A stretch of DNA of 11,506 nucleotides from Lachnospiraceae bacterium (GTDB taxonomy: Bacteria; Bacillota; Clostridia; Lachnospirales; Lachnospiraceae): NCBI GenBank assembly GCA_016297945.1, contig JAEDFR010000075.1, positions 1 through 11,506 of the forward strand, written 5' to 3'. The notes under the pieces were generated by a model. It saw only the letters and a program-made list of their open reading frames with translations, did not search any database and was not told the DNA's origin. The position numbers were made by a program, and so were the translations under genes. Shown one piece after another: positions 1-7,001 of the stretch (positions are counted from its first letter, which is position 1; each line of letters begins with the position of its first letter).

Positions 1-1
1 T

Positions 2-373
2 CAAGCAGAATTACAAGAAGAAATTGATTTGTGTAATAAATATTTTATAGAAGAATATATGCATAAAGAGTCTACTGAGCATGAAAGACTTGCATTAAAG
101 ATTGTTACGATGTGCATGCAGACATTATCTGCATTAAAAGATGGAGAGTTAGAAGATTATAAACATATTAAACAGTGGAAATCTGATGTTATGGATGAGT
201 TTTGCAGATATGATTGTAATTCAGTCGAAGAAGCGAGACATAATGGATATATTAATGCTATTGATGATTTTGTGAATTTAGCGAAAGAGTATACTTTTAA
301 GCATCGTAAAGAAGATATAACTAGTTGTTGCATAGGTTTTATAGAATTTTTCGCGGAACAATTAAAGGAATAA
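2..373 (+). CDS. Unrecognised phage protein, 3' part only (5' end off the window)
   Basis: The reading frame is open from base 2 to a TAA at 371-373 and has no stop before the window edge. Its true start therefore probably lies outside; the TTG at 29 is the first possible start inside but has no convincing ribosome binding site. About 123 residues are visible. They are charged and mostly helical in character, with no membrane segment or signal peptide. The end, roughly 'AIDDFVNLAKEY ... FAEQLKE', resembles the C-terminal pattern of small hypothetical proteins common in Firmicutes phages; this is recollection, not a search result. It is followed after 5 nt by the small membrane protein gene, so the two are probably co-transcribed, converging on the large minus-strand operon. 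Function unknown. Confidence 0.7.
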   Translation, partial: QAELQEEIDLCNKYFIEEYMHKESTEHERLALKIVTMCMQTLSALKDGELEDYKHIKQWKSDVMDEFCRYDCNSVEEARHNGYINAIDDFVNLAKEYTFKHRKEDITSCCIGFIEFFAEQLKE

Positions 374-378
374 AAACA

Positions 379-546
379 ATGAACAAGCATAAACTATTAT
401 CAATTTTAAAACAAAAACTACTCGGTCTTGTCCTAGTCGGATTTGGTATCTTAATTCCATTCGTTCTGGATGGAGATGCTACCGCAAGTGTTATTATTGT
501 ACCTATGGGTCTGTTTGCCCTATTTACAAAAGAGAGGTTCTTCTGA
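379..546 (+). CDS. Small membrane protein, 55 aa, unknown function
   Basis: Starts at ATG 379, with AAAGGA nine bases upstream inside the end of the preceding gene; the frame is open further upstream but only this start has a site. The product has a short basic N-terminus (MNKHKLLSILKQK), a hydrophobic segment at about residues 14-30 (LLGLVLVGFGILIPFVL), a polar DGD turn, and a second hydrophobic segment at about 35-49, ending in KERFF. This predicts a two-pass membrane hairpin with both ends probably in the cytoplasm. The last codons and the TGA stop lie in the 5' arm and loop of the terminator hairpin. I do not recognise the family. A holin-like, superinfection-exclusion or host-takeover role would be guesswork. 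The good site, hydrophobic design and tight packing make the gene itself credible. Confidence 0.65.
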   Translation: MNKHKLLSILKQKLLGLVLVGFGILIPFVLDGDATASVIIVPMGLFALFTKERFF

Positions 547-557
547 ACCTCTCTTTT
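528..557. terminator. Bidirectional rho-independent terminator between convergent transcription units
   Basis: A perfect 13-bp stem (AAAAGAGAGGTTC / GAACCTCTCTTTT) closes a TTCT loop. The A-rich outer stem becomes a U-rich 3' side on either strand, so it can end the + strand genes at the left and the - strand late operon whose last gene stops at 562. Its 5' arm and loop also encode the last residues and stop codon of the + strand membrane protein. Confidence 0.9.
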
Positions 558-561
558 CCTT

Positions 562-1248
562 TTACACATCCTTCAAATAATTTCCACTCGCCCATCCTTT
601 TTTATCAGGGATGTAAAACCACTCTGTAAAATTTAAAAGTTTCGTCTTGGAGCAAAGAACAATATCATTCTTTCTTACATATCCAACGATTTTTCCATCC
701 ATTCCTGGCTTTTCTCTTACATTCAATGTATATGCTGTCACTCGCTTATACTTTTCTTCTTCATCATAAGCAGGAACCGCATACCCTCGAACATATCTCG
801 CGTTCTGTGAGATAGTTCTTCGTTTAACGGAATTTTTATTATTTCCTTCAATAATTGTAATATACTTTCCTTCAATCTTTTCCACGATTCCGACATGATC
901 TGGCGCACCTGTGCAGTCTCCGATTCCAGAATCGTTCCAATCATAGAAGATAATGTCACCCGGCAAAGGCTTATAAGAATCATTCTCAATAAACCGATTT
1001 GCCTTTTTATACTTTTCAAGCATCTTCTGGCAGGAACACTCTTTCAAGATGATATCATCATACCCGCAAAGAATCCCTACTGTCGAAACGAATGCAGCAC
1101 ACCACGCATCAGTTGGTTTTAATACATACCCACGCGGTAGTGGCTTTTGATTATAAACATCAAGAATCTTGCTCTTATATTCCGGATCCATTTCATTAAG
1201 ACCGATAAAATTCTGTGCAGTGCTTACAATTACACTTCTTTTATACAT
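562..1248 (-). CDS. Endolysin: CHAP/NlpC-type peptidoglycan hydrolase with C-terminal SH3b domain
   Basis: A 228-residue lytic enzyme that would cut host peptidoglycan, as an amidase or endopeptidase, at the end of infection. The start MYKRSVIV at 1248 is chosen because AGGAGG lies six bases upstream; 14 further in-frame codons have no site. The N-terminal ~150 residues fit a papain-like CHAP fold: catalytic Cys50 in DAWCAAFVS, the PLPGDIIFYDW strand at about 94-104, His118 in PDHVGIVEKI, and Glu134/Asn136 in IIEGNN as the third polar residue. The last ~60 residues (TAYTLNVREKPG ... GWASGNYLKDV) fit a bacterial SH3 wall-binding domain. No signal peptide is seen, so export depends on a holin. 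It is the last gene of the operon, directly after the holin candidate. Which bond is cut cannot be told from the sequence. Confidence 0.9.
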   Translation of the reverse strand: MYKRSVIVSTAQNFIGLNEMDPEYKSKILDVYNQKPLPRGYVLKPTDAWCAAFVSTVGILCGYDDIILKECSCQKMLEKYKKANRFIENDSYKPLPGDIIFYDWNDSGIGDCTGAPDHVGIVEKIEGKYITIIEGNNKNSVKRRTISQNARYVRGYAVPAYDEEEKYKRVTAYTLNVREKPGMDGKIVGYVRKNDIVLCSKTKLLNFTEWFYIPDKKGWASGNYLKDV

Positions 1249-1258
1249 TGCATACCTC

Positions 1259-1426
1259 CTATTTATCCAGTCTTTCAAGCAGTTTTTCAATCACTGCTGT
1301 ATTACTGGATATCGTTTTGATTAATTCCTTCGTGGTTGTCATCCGCTCGAACAAAAGGAAACCTGTGACCACGATAGGAAAACCAACTGTACAAACTACA
1401 TCTTTAATCACATCAACCCATTCCAT
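1259..1426 (-). CDS. YvrJ-like single-span membrane protein, candidate holin (55 aa)
   Basis: ATG at 1426 is preceded by AGGAGG about nine bases upstream and the frame ends in TAG. The 55-residue product has an N-terminal amphipathic start (MEWVDVIKDVV), one hydrophobic span at about residues 11-26 containing the pattern VGFPIVVTGFLLFER, and a charged helical tail (KLLERLDK). The VGFPIxVT-LL-ER pattern followed by a short coiled tail recalls the small YvrJ family of Firmicutes and their phages. Its stop overlaps the endolysin ribosome binding site, which suggests coupled translation and the classic holin-endolysin cassette. Known: YvrJ proteins have no settled biochemical function. Inferred: a pore-forming or holin-like role. 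It is much shorter than phi29 gp14 (131 aa) and has only one clear span. Confidence 0.72.
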   Translation of the reverse strand: MEWVDVIKDVVCTVGFPIVVTGFLLFERMTTTKELIKTISSNTAVIEKLLERLDK

Positions 1427-1443
1427 GCTTTCGTACCTCCTTT

Positions 1444-3543
1444 TTATAAGTATATACCAGATTGTATCAGACTTTCAAGTTCATTTATTTCATTGGAAGT
1501 CATCCGATCTGTTTTTAAATCAGAAAACCTTCCTTTTGTAAAACCGGAAAACTCTCTACCATAACCTCCATAATTGGAAGGAAGTCCGTAAATCTTGTGA
1601 AGATTATTCGGCGTCTCTGTTTCATAGTATTCATAGATTAAATAAATATACTGTGGCATATTCAAAGCTACTCCACCGGAGAAACTTCCTTTTGTGGTAA
1701 GTAAATCATTCGGTTTACTCATCTGGGATAAAGAAAAGCCATTTCCTGCAGCACCCGCCGCACCGCCTATCATTGCACCGACCGGAGCACCAACACCACC
1801 GACCATAGAACCTACTTTCGCTCCAGCTCCTGCGCCACTAAATACGGAAGAACCGGAATTCATGACCGATTGAAGCATTGCGGATGAATAGGAAGCGAAG
1901 TCACTACCCTGAATCGGTAAATTAACACCAAGCACACAATCAAAGTATTCAATCATCTGACCATTAGACATTAAACAGCAGATTCCGCTTCCGGTATAAA
2001 TATCGACATAATACCGGATAGATACTGTCTTTCCCAGATACCGCGCCAAATCCAATTTTTTCAATCCGACATATGGAAGATATATCGTGATGGATGAGTA
2101 TGGCTCGTAGTCTCTCCAATCGTTAAAATATCTCGCAATCGTGAAAGTTCCACCGCTCAAAAATCCACTTGGTGCAGCGAGTTTTTTAATTGAAAAATCC
2201 AAATCATGAGAATAAGAACCAAAAGAAATCTTATTCTCACTCGTCCAAGTTCCGATTTGCTCTTCCGAAAAAGGGAAATACATCAATGAAATGATGGATT
2301 GAATCGGATTCGCTCCGTACAGTTCCAATCCCTTTTTAATATTCGCAATGATACTTTCATCATTCGAATAGAAAATATTCGTGATGTTTAATAACTGCGA
2401 TAAAGTCATGGAATACACTTTACCGAATGGAGAGCGCGCATCCGATGAACCGAATTCGGTTTCGTCATCGTCTCCTTCTGGTGGAGTCGGAATTGTAATA
2501 TTTCCATCTTCATCTTCTCCGGTCGGGTCCTCGCCATCTGCATCCTTTTCGGCATCCTCTTCATTTTTCCAAATTCGCATATTCGTTTGAAGCATTGTGC
2601 AAGAGTTGATTCCATTACCAATCTGGTTACCAAGTTTATAATAGAATGGCCCTATATATTGGATAGAACCTTCAACATCATTGTACTGTGCTGCAACTGC
2701 TTCTTTATAAGAAGAGAAATAAACTTCTCCGGAATATTTAATCGTGAGAGAGTTATCCGCTTCATTTAAATAAAGAGAGCATCTTCCGGTGTCCTTCATT
2801 CGGATTCTTTCATATTTCACCTGAATCGGACCATAATTTGACACATTCCCGAATGCATCTACATCACATGTCCTATATTTATTGTAAATATAATAATCGA
2901 ATCCCGCAGGCATTTCGGCGGGCTTATCTGTTAAATTGATTATTCGATTTAATATTGGGTTTGAATCCTGCAGCAGATGTTCATGGTTGTAGTATCTCCA
3001 ATATGCTTCTGTAGGTGCTGACGGATTGTCAAAATCCTGAACGAAATTATAAGTTTCAACCCAAGATTGTGGATATATTGTTCCTCCTGATCCTTGCAAT
3101 ATCAAAGGAAGATTCGTATCTATCGGTTGCCCTCCTACGCAAAAATCCCAATCGAAGTTTGCAATGGCATAATCATTTGCTGAAATAACATCTTTAGTTC
3201 CATTAAAAAAAGAAGAATCGATTGGCACGTCGTTAACAGTTCCGGTATAATTTGAATAAGTTCCTCCAAGAACCCCGAGCGGAAATTTTATAACTAAACC
3301 GTTATAATACACTCCACTCGAATCACGATTAGAAAGAATCACATTGGGGTAAGCACCTGTCTGATTCGGTGTGAAATCAAATTCAATATTACAATCAAAT
3401 TTTTGATAATAATATGGGTTGTTTACTTCCATTGCACATTTCAAATAGTAATGCTTGGTCTCCAAATCAGTTCCGAAATTATAATTTGATTTGTCAAATG
3501 ATTTTGAAATATCATCCAATGTTAGCATTTGTCTAACTGCCAT
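1444..3543 (-). CDS. Large tail-knob protein (phi29 gp9-type C-terminal part) with a long N-terminal extra domain
   Basis: 699 residues. ATG at 3543 has AGGAGG eight bases upstream. From about residue 379 the protein follows phi29 gp9: MTLSQLLNITNIFYSN parallels gp9's SPIVNMLTNIFSQK region. It then has a Gly/Ala-rich hydrophobic stretch at about 564-606 (SGAGAGAKVGSMVGG) matching the long loops that plug the phi29 tail tube and insert into the membrane, and a Tyr-rich C-terminal part (YIYLIYEYYETE, IYGLPSNYGGYG) like gp9's final domain. Residues 1 to ~327 are Tyr/Asn/Asp-rich and beta-like with no recognised motif, and are joined by a very acidic linker at 328-363. The gene lies one base after the small protein that resembles the gp9 N-terminus. 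Inferred role: distal tail tube, membrane penetration and perhaps receptor binding. Gp9 is 599 aa; here the two products total 845. Confidence 0.85.
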   Translation of the reverse strand: MAVRQMLTLDDISKSFDKSNYNFGTDLETKHYYLKCAMEVNNPYYYQKFDCNIEFDFTPNQTGAYPNVILSNRDSSGVYYNGLVIKFPLGVLGGTYSNYTGTVNDVPIDSSFFNGTKDVISANDYAIANFDWDFCVGGQPIDTNLPLILQGSGGTIYPQSWVETYNFVQDFDNPSAPTEAYWRYYNHEHLLQDSNPILNRIINLTDKPAEMPAGFDYYIYNKYRTCDVDAFGNVSNYGPIQVKYERIRMKDTGRCSLYLNEADNSLTIKYSGEVYFSSYKEAVAAQYNDVEGSIQYIGPFYYKLGNQIGNGINSCTMLQTNMRIWKNEEDAEKDADGEDPTGEDEDGNITIPTPPEGDDDETEFGSSDARSPFGKVYSMTLSQLLNITNIFYSNDESIIANIKKGLELYGANPIQSIISLMYFPFSEEQIGTWTSENKISFGSYSHDLDFSIKKLAAPSGFLSGGTFTIARYFNDWRDYEPYSSITIYLPYVGLKKLDLARYLGKTVSIRYYVDIYTGSGICCLMSNGQMIEYFDCVLGVNLPIQGSDFASYSSAMLQSVMNSGSSVFSGAGAGAKVGSMVGGVGAPVGAMIGGAAGAAGNGFSLSQMSKPNDLLTTKGSFSGGVALNMPQYIYLIYEYYETETPNNLHKIYGLPSNYGGYGREFSGFTKGRFSDLKTDRMTSNEINELESLIQSGIYL

Positions 3544-3544
3544 T

Positions 3545-3985
3545 TTATTTACCTCCTATCATTAATATATAGGTTCTTCCGGAAAATGGAGAATCTGCAA
3601 TTTTTCGCACTTCTCTTTTTACTGTCTTTTGACTTCTTACATATGGGTCCTCTATTTCCATATTCGGGTGATTCGTGCTTCGCTCTGCAATCAAAAGCGA
3701 ATTTGCTATATTATTCTGAAATGACATGAGAACATCCACATGCAAAGAAATTTCCATGATACCGCCTGGCATCAACTGAATATCGCGCACGAAATAATAC
3801 CGGCCGAGTTCCGGTAAGTATGCGTAGTTAAAATTTAAATTGGTTCTTTTCAATGTAACCACCGGATCTTCAATGCTGCAAGGCTCCTTGTAGTGGCAAG
3901 AAAGTTCTGCCACTTTCGTTCCACTTACATTCTTTCGCACTCGGTTCATCTCATCCGATATATTATATAAATTTATTGTAGCCAT
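3545..3985 (-). CDS. Small tail protein resembling the N-terminal domain of the phi29 gp9 tail knob
   Basis: The start MATINLYN at 3985 is chosen because GGAG lies five bases upstream; 11 extra in-frame codons from 4018 lack a site and would overlap the previous gene. This gives 146 residues. NYAYLPELGRYYFVRD (53-68) followed by EISLHVDVLMSF (78-89) and a LLIAERST strand parallels phi29 gp9, where WFYAFVTELEF leads to HFEIDVLQTW and ESFIVREH. The protein stops after TYILMIGGK, about where gp9's first domain ends, and its last codons contain the ribosome binding site of the 699-aa tail gene. It is thus probably a separately encoded first domain of the tail knob, which would assemble with the large protein. 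No catalytic motif is seen. The domain match is by eye. Confidence 0.75.
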   Translation of the reverse strand: MATINLYNISDEMNRVRKNVSGTKVAELSCHYKEPCSIEDPVVTLKRTNLNFNYAYLPELGRYYFVRDIQLMPGGIMEISLHVDVLMSFQNNIANSLLIAERSTNHPNMEIEDPYVRSQKTVKREVRKIADSPFSGRTYILMIGGK

Positions 3986-3995
3986 ACAATCTCCT

Positions 3996-4739
3996 TTACA
4001 ATATAAAGAATGCATCATATCCAGAATCAGAAAACTGAAACAATTCTCGGATTAATATTTCGAACAATTTGTCATAAAAAGCAATATTTTCGCGCAAATC
4101 AACTTCGGAACGGATTAATTCCTGCAATGTCTTTGCACTTACATTCCCATTTTTCTTCCGCTCGTCCACGGTATCAGTTTTGTTATTAAGCATATCGATT
4201 CTCTCACCGAAATTTTGGGTGTCCGTATAGGAATTGTTTGAAGTCTCTGCTTTTTCTGTATTCGTAAACGATTCGCCTTCATTCCAGGGAGAGGTTGAGG
4301 ATACGGAAGAAGATGCTTGCGCTCCGTTCTCATATGTGTTTGTGCTGGATCCAATATGGTTTTGCTGATCTGCATCCACATGGATTCTCGCAACTTCTGT
4401 TAAATTAGTGGAATCTAATGCACTATATGATTCTTTTAAAGTTTTATACATTCTATTGATAGATTCTTTATAAGTATACATAAATCCTAGCACTGATGAA
4501 TGAAATTCTTCAATCGCAAGAGCATCTTCATCATTCAAATCTAAACAGAATAAGAAATTCCTTCTTTTAACCGATTGAAATTTATCAATATTTTTTCCAT
4601 TCGTGAAGTAATCTTCCCAGAATGAGAACGAGTAATCATAAGAATCTACTTTTCCGAGTAAAAAATAATCTGTATTGTTTGCTTTGTTATATGCTTGAAT
4701 CATATCATAAATTTCTTTCAAGGTCATTCGTCTGCTCAT
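3996..4739 (-). CDS. Lower collar protein (phi29 gp11-like)
   Basis: The start MSRRMTLKEIYDM at 4739 follows an AGGAGG nine bases upstream; this gives 247 residues, and the frame is open 27 codons further but without a site. The N-terminal ~120 residues are helical and aromatic. Residues ~125-178 form a Ser/Thr/Asn/Gln-rich, low-complexity stretch (SSSVSSTSPW, TSNNSYTDTQNF), and the C-terminal ~60 are helical again (RSEVDLRENIAFYDKLFEILIREL). The assignment rests on position between connector and tail knob, the same order as a connector-tail module, and on length near phi29 gp11 (293 aa); direct motif similarity is weak. The gene overlaps the end of the connector gene by 35 bases. Inferred role: ring joining the portal to the tail tube. 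Confidence 0.68.
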   Translation of the reverse strand: MSRRMTLKEIYDMIQAYNKANNTDYFLLGKVDSYDYSFSFWEDYFTNGKNIDKFQSVKRRNFLFCLDLNDEDALAIEEFHSSVLGFMYTYKESINRMYKTLKESYSALDSTNLTEVARIHVDADQQNHIGSSTNTYENGAQASSSVSSTSPWNEGESFTNTEKAETSNNSYTDTQNFGERIDMLNNKTDTVDERKKNGNVSAKTLQELIRSEVDLRENIAFYDKLFEILIRELFQFSDSGYDAFFIL

Positions 4740-5628
4740 TTTCGCCCTCCTCCTTGTATTCCAGAATAGAAACTTTTTCGACTGTCCAATTCGTGTCGAA
4801 TAAATTGTTGACCATTTCACAACCGCGCTTCCGGCTCTCCAACATGTCAGAGATATTCAATAAAACCATAGAATCATTCGCCTGTATTTCTTCCTGAATC
4901 ATATTTCCTTTTTTCTTCCAAGTAGTTCTTACTCCTATCGCATTGTAGAAACCTTCCAAAGTGTTATCCATAGCTTCCACTAAATCCAATACAGAAAGAG
5001 TGGTATTTTTGCTGATTCCTTTAAAATCAACGCCCAAAAAAGCCGGATCCATGATAACTCCGACTTTTCCGGTGCAAAGGCTATCTCGGTAAGCCATGAT
5101 AGACTGTCTTTGCGCTTCGGTGCTTGCTACCGGAATACCACCGGAATCTCTTCCATTGATAAGTGTATTAATCAATGAAACTTCCATATGTGCGAGCAAA
5201 ATCGCATACCGATTGATTAAAGGATAAAGGGATGTATATGTGGAAGTATTCCCAATCAATGCAACTTCTGTTCCAATTTCAAACACTCCTGAAAAAATCG
5301 GGGATGAAATAGAAAGAGATTTTTTTGTATCATAAAAGAGAGTCGGTTCGCCGGAAAACTCTGCGAAAAATGGTAAAGGCTCTCTCTTTGTTTCTTTACC
5401 GGAATAAACAGCACACATTCCATTGGCCATGAGAGGAATCTCAATCTCTTTCTGGGAAAGAGAAAGACCGAATACATCTGGATCTTTTGAAAGATTCTTC
5501 CACTTGAACAAAAGCATGGTTCTTTCAAAAAGGTAATTCATCCAATATCGATAATTGGCTGCAAAAGTAGACGCGCTCTTGCTCAATCGATTTAGATTTG
5601 CATTTTTGATGATAGAATCAAAATTCAT
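4705..5628 (-). CDS. Connector / portal protein (phi29 gp10-like upper collar)
   Basis: 307 residues, ATG at 5628 with AGGAGG eight bases upstream. In phi29 the gp10 dodecamer sits at one head vertex, nucleates prohead assembly and is the channel through which DNA is packaged. By-eye matches to gp10: LLFKWKNLSKD at about 39-49 against LFEWENLP, and, near the C-terminus, ANDSMVLLN ... MLESRKRGCEMVNNLF (about 250-277) against SNDEQIESS ... FLKSREEACEKINELY. Length equals gp10 (309 aa). The C-terminal tail is acidic and overlaps the lower collar gene, giving translational coupling. It follows the capsid gene after a 64-base gap that holds a hairpin terminator. Together with the ATPase and capsid protein this assignment is firm. 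Confidence 0.9.
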   Translation of the reverse strand: MNFDSIIKNANLNRLSKSASTFAANYRYWMNYLFERTMLLFKWKNLSKDPDVFGLSLSQKEIEIPLMANGMCAVYSGKETKREPLPFFAEFSGEPTLFYDTKKSLSISSPIFSGVFEIGTEVALIGNTSTYTSLYPLINRYAILLAHMEVSLINTLINGRDSGGIPVASTEAQRQSIMAYRDSLCTGKVGVIMDPAFLGVDFKGISKNTTLSVLDLVEAMDNTLEGFYNAIGVRTTWKKKGNMIQEEIQANDSMVLLNISDMLESRKRGCEMVNNLFDTNWTVEKVSILEYKEEGENEQTNDLERNL

Positions 5629-5645
5629 AATTTTTTCCTCCTATT

Positions 5646-5686
5646 AAAAAATGGAGAGAGACAGGGTGGCTCTCTCCACTTTTTTA
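5646..5686 (-). terminator. Intergenic hairpin terminator after the capsid gene
   Basis: A 9-bp stem (5652-5660 with 5670-5678; TGGAGAGAG / CTCTCTCCA) has a 9-base loop and is followed on the - strand by six U residues (5651-5646). It lies between the capsid stop and the connector ribosome binding site. A run of A/T on both sides lets the stem extend and may give weak activity on the other strand. Probably a partial terminator that keeps capsid mRNA abundant relative to downstream tail genes. Confidence 0.8.
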
Positions 5687-5692
5687 TTAAAT

Positions 5693-6844
5693 TTAAGCGA
5701 CATAGAATACTACAGAATTTTCGCTTAAATCAACCGCATATCCTTTGTCTGCCTTCTTGAAGATATTCATCCTCTCGGCTCTCGGATTGTACATGGTGTT
5801 GGTTCTTACATTATAGATGCAGGAAGCAACCGCGTCATAATCATGAATGAATGCTACGATACCGCTCTGTTCAATCGTTCCTGTTTCATTCTCCGGAGTG
5901 ATAAGTTCAGAGTTTGTGACATTCACGGTCGAGCAATTTGCAAAAGAGAAATCTTCTCCGCTTGCCTGCCAGAAGGAAATCTCTTCATATCCGGGAAGAG
6001 CGACTAACTCTTTGTGGTAAGTACCAGATTCTAAATAGGAAGCGGTCGCAGATGCAAACTGGTCAAGAATTTCAACAACCATTTTTTCGCTCGTGGTCTG
6101 TCTCGGAATTCCTTCTGCATTGTAAACCGTGGTCGGTCTCTTCAAGTGCTTTACAACCTGGTTAATTTCATAGGATGCAAATTTCAAGAAATCTGCGTTT
6201 GTAAGTGCAGCCGAAACGGTAAGAGTCTGAGAATACTTTGTGTTGTATTCAGAAAGCAAGTTTCTCTTCTGGGATGCTTTTCCTTTGATTAAAGTTCCGG
6301 CAATACAAGTAGATGCAGCAAGGTCAGCGAGCGCGTCTTCTGCAATCGTCATAGCATTGTCCATATTGATAAAGATTCCATCAATAAAGGCTCCCATTGC
6401 AGCCGCATTCTGGAATGCGGTAAATAACTGCCGATCCGGGATTGAATCTTCATAAGACCAAGTACCAATTTTCGAGAAGAGTTTCTGAACTGCTTCTGTC
6501 TGAATCTCTACATCAAATGGATTGACCTGCGTTTCGGTCTCCCAGGTTCCGTTATTAACAGCCGAATGCAATTTGTAGGAAATCTTCTGATAAATGATTC
6601 CCCAATTCATCTCGTCCCTCTTGATTGAACGATTCGTTGCTTTAAATTTACGAATCGCAATCACAGTTCTTCCAATCCGATCTACAAGTGCATTGTAAAA
6701 TGCTTCCTTGTTTTTGTCGGATGAAAGAACCAAATCTCCGAGTGAAACCAGGGTTGAAGTATCTTTGACTGCAATCGCTTTGCTGCCTAATGCTTCCTTG
6801 GTCGCATCATTGACCATCAAATAAATCTGATTAACTGTTGCCAT
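5693..6844 (-). CDS. Major capsid protein (phi29 gp8-like)
   Basis: The start MATVNQIYLM at 6844 has AGGAGG nine bases upstream, giving 383 residues; six upstream codons are open but overlap that site. The signature ALVDRIGRTVI (52-62) closely matches the phi29 gp8 segment SLVDRIGLVVI, and the C-terminal MYNPRAERMNIFKKADKGY ... VVFYVA region parallels gp8's ETVRNPRG ... AVAFV. Both belong to the HK97-fold capsid superfamily. Phi29 gp8 is 448 aa with an extra Ig-like domain; that C-terminal addition seems absent here. No protease gene and no obvious prodomain are seen, consistent with phi29-type assembly without capsid cleavage. The gene starts inside the end of the small acidic gene (14-base overlap) and is followed by its own terminator. 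Confidence 0.92.
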   Translation of the reverse strand: MATVNQIYLMVNDATKEALGSKAIAVKDTSTLVSLGDLVLSSDKNKEAFYNALVDRIGRTVIAIRKFKATNRSIKRDEMNWGIIYQKISYKLHSAVNNGTWETETQVNPFDVEIQTEAVQKLFSKIGTWSYEDSIPDRQLFTAFQNAAAMGAFIDGIFINMDNAMTIAEDALADLAASTCIAGTLIKGKASQKRNLLSEYNTKYSQTLTVSAALTNADFLKFASYEINQVVKHLKRPTTVYNAEGIPRQTTSEKMVVEILDQFASATASYLESGTYHKELVALPGYEEISFWQASGEDFSFANCSTVNVTNSELITPENETGTIEQSGIVAFIHDYDAVASCIYNVRTNTMYNPRAERMNIFKKADKGYAVDLSENSVVFYVA

Positions 6845-7001
6845 TTTCGTTTTCCTCCTCATTATTTAAGTTTGAATTAGTTTCTTGTTCTGGCTCTTTG
6901 AATAACTCTTCCGATTCGTCCGGTGCCACAATAGAGTCTTTTTCCAATTCTTTTCGTACTTCTTCTTCATAAAAGTCAAATACATCTTTAATCGGTTTCA
7001 T
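6831..7001 (-). CDS. Small acidic protein directly before the capsid gene, scaffold candidate (56 aa)
   Basis: ATG at 7001 is preceded by AGGAGG about eight bases upstream, overlaps the ATPase stop as ATGA, and ends with TAA at 6833-6831 inside the capsid gene. The product begins MKPIKDVFDFYEEEVRKELE, is very rich in Glu/Asp (roughly a third of all residues), has a helical N-terminal half with little hydrophobic content, and an Asn/Glu-rich tail that encodes the capsid ribosome binding site. Position immediately upstream of the capsid gene is that of phi29 gp7, the 98-aa scaffolding protein, also small, charged and helical. No convincing direct similarity can be seen, so scaffold is inferred from position and composition. 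Double coupling to its neighbours supports it being a real gene despite its size. Confidence 0.7.
   Translation of the reverse strand: MKPIKDVFDFYEEEVRKELEKDSIVAPDESEELFKEPEQETNSNLNNEEENENGNS

Noticed and set aside
2381..2590. Plus-strand Ser/Pro-rich ORF
   Set aside because: It is the antisense shadow of the acidic linker in the tail-knob gene (Glu/Asp codons read as Ser/Phe) and has no ribosome binding site.
3541..3560. Programmed frameshift joining the two tail genes into one protein
   Set aside because: The frame of the second gene has a TAG at 3558-3556 just upstream, no slippery heptamer is seen, and an AGGAGG with good spacing precedes the second ATG; reinitiation explains the junction.
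4139..4393. Second minus-strand frame within the lower collar gene
   Set aside because: Lies in another frame of the Ser/Thr/Asn-rich stretch with no ribosome binding site.
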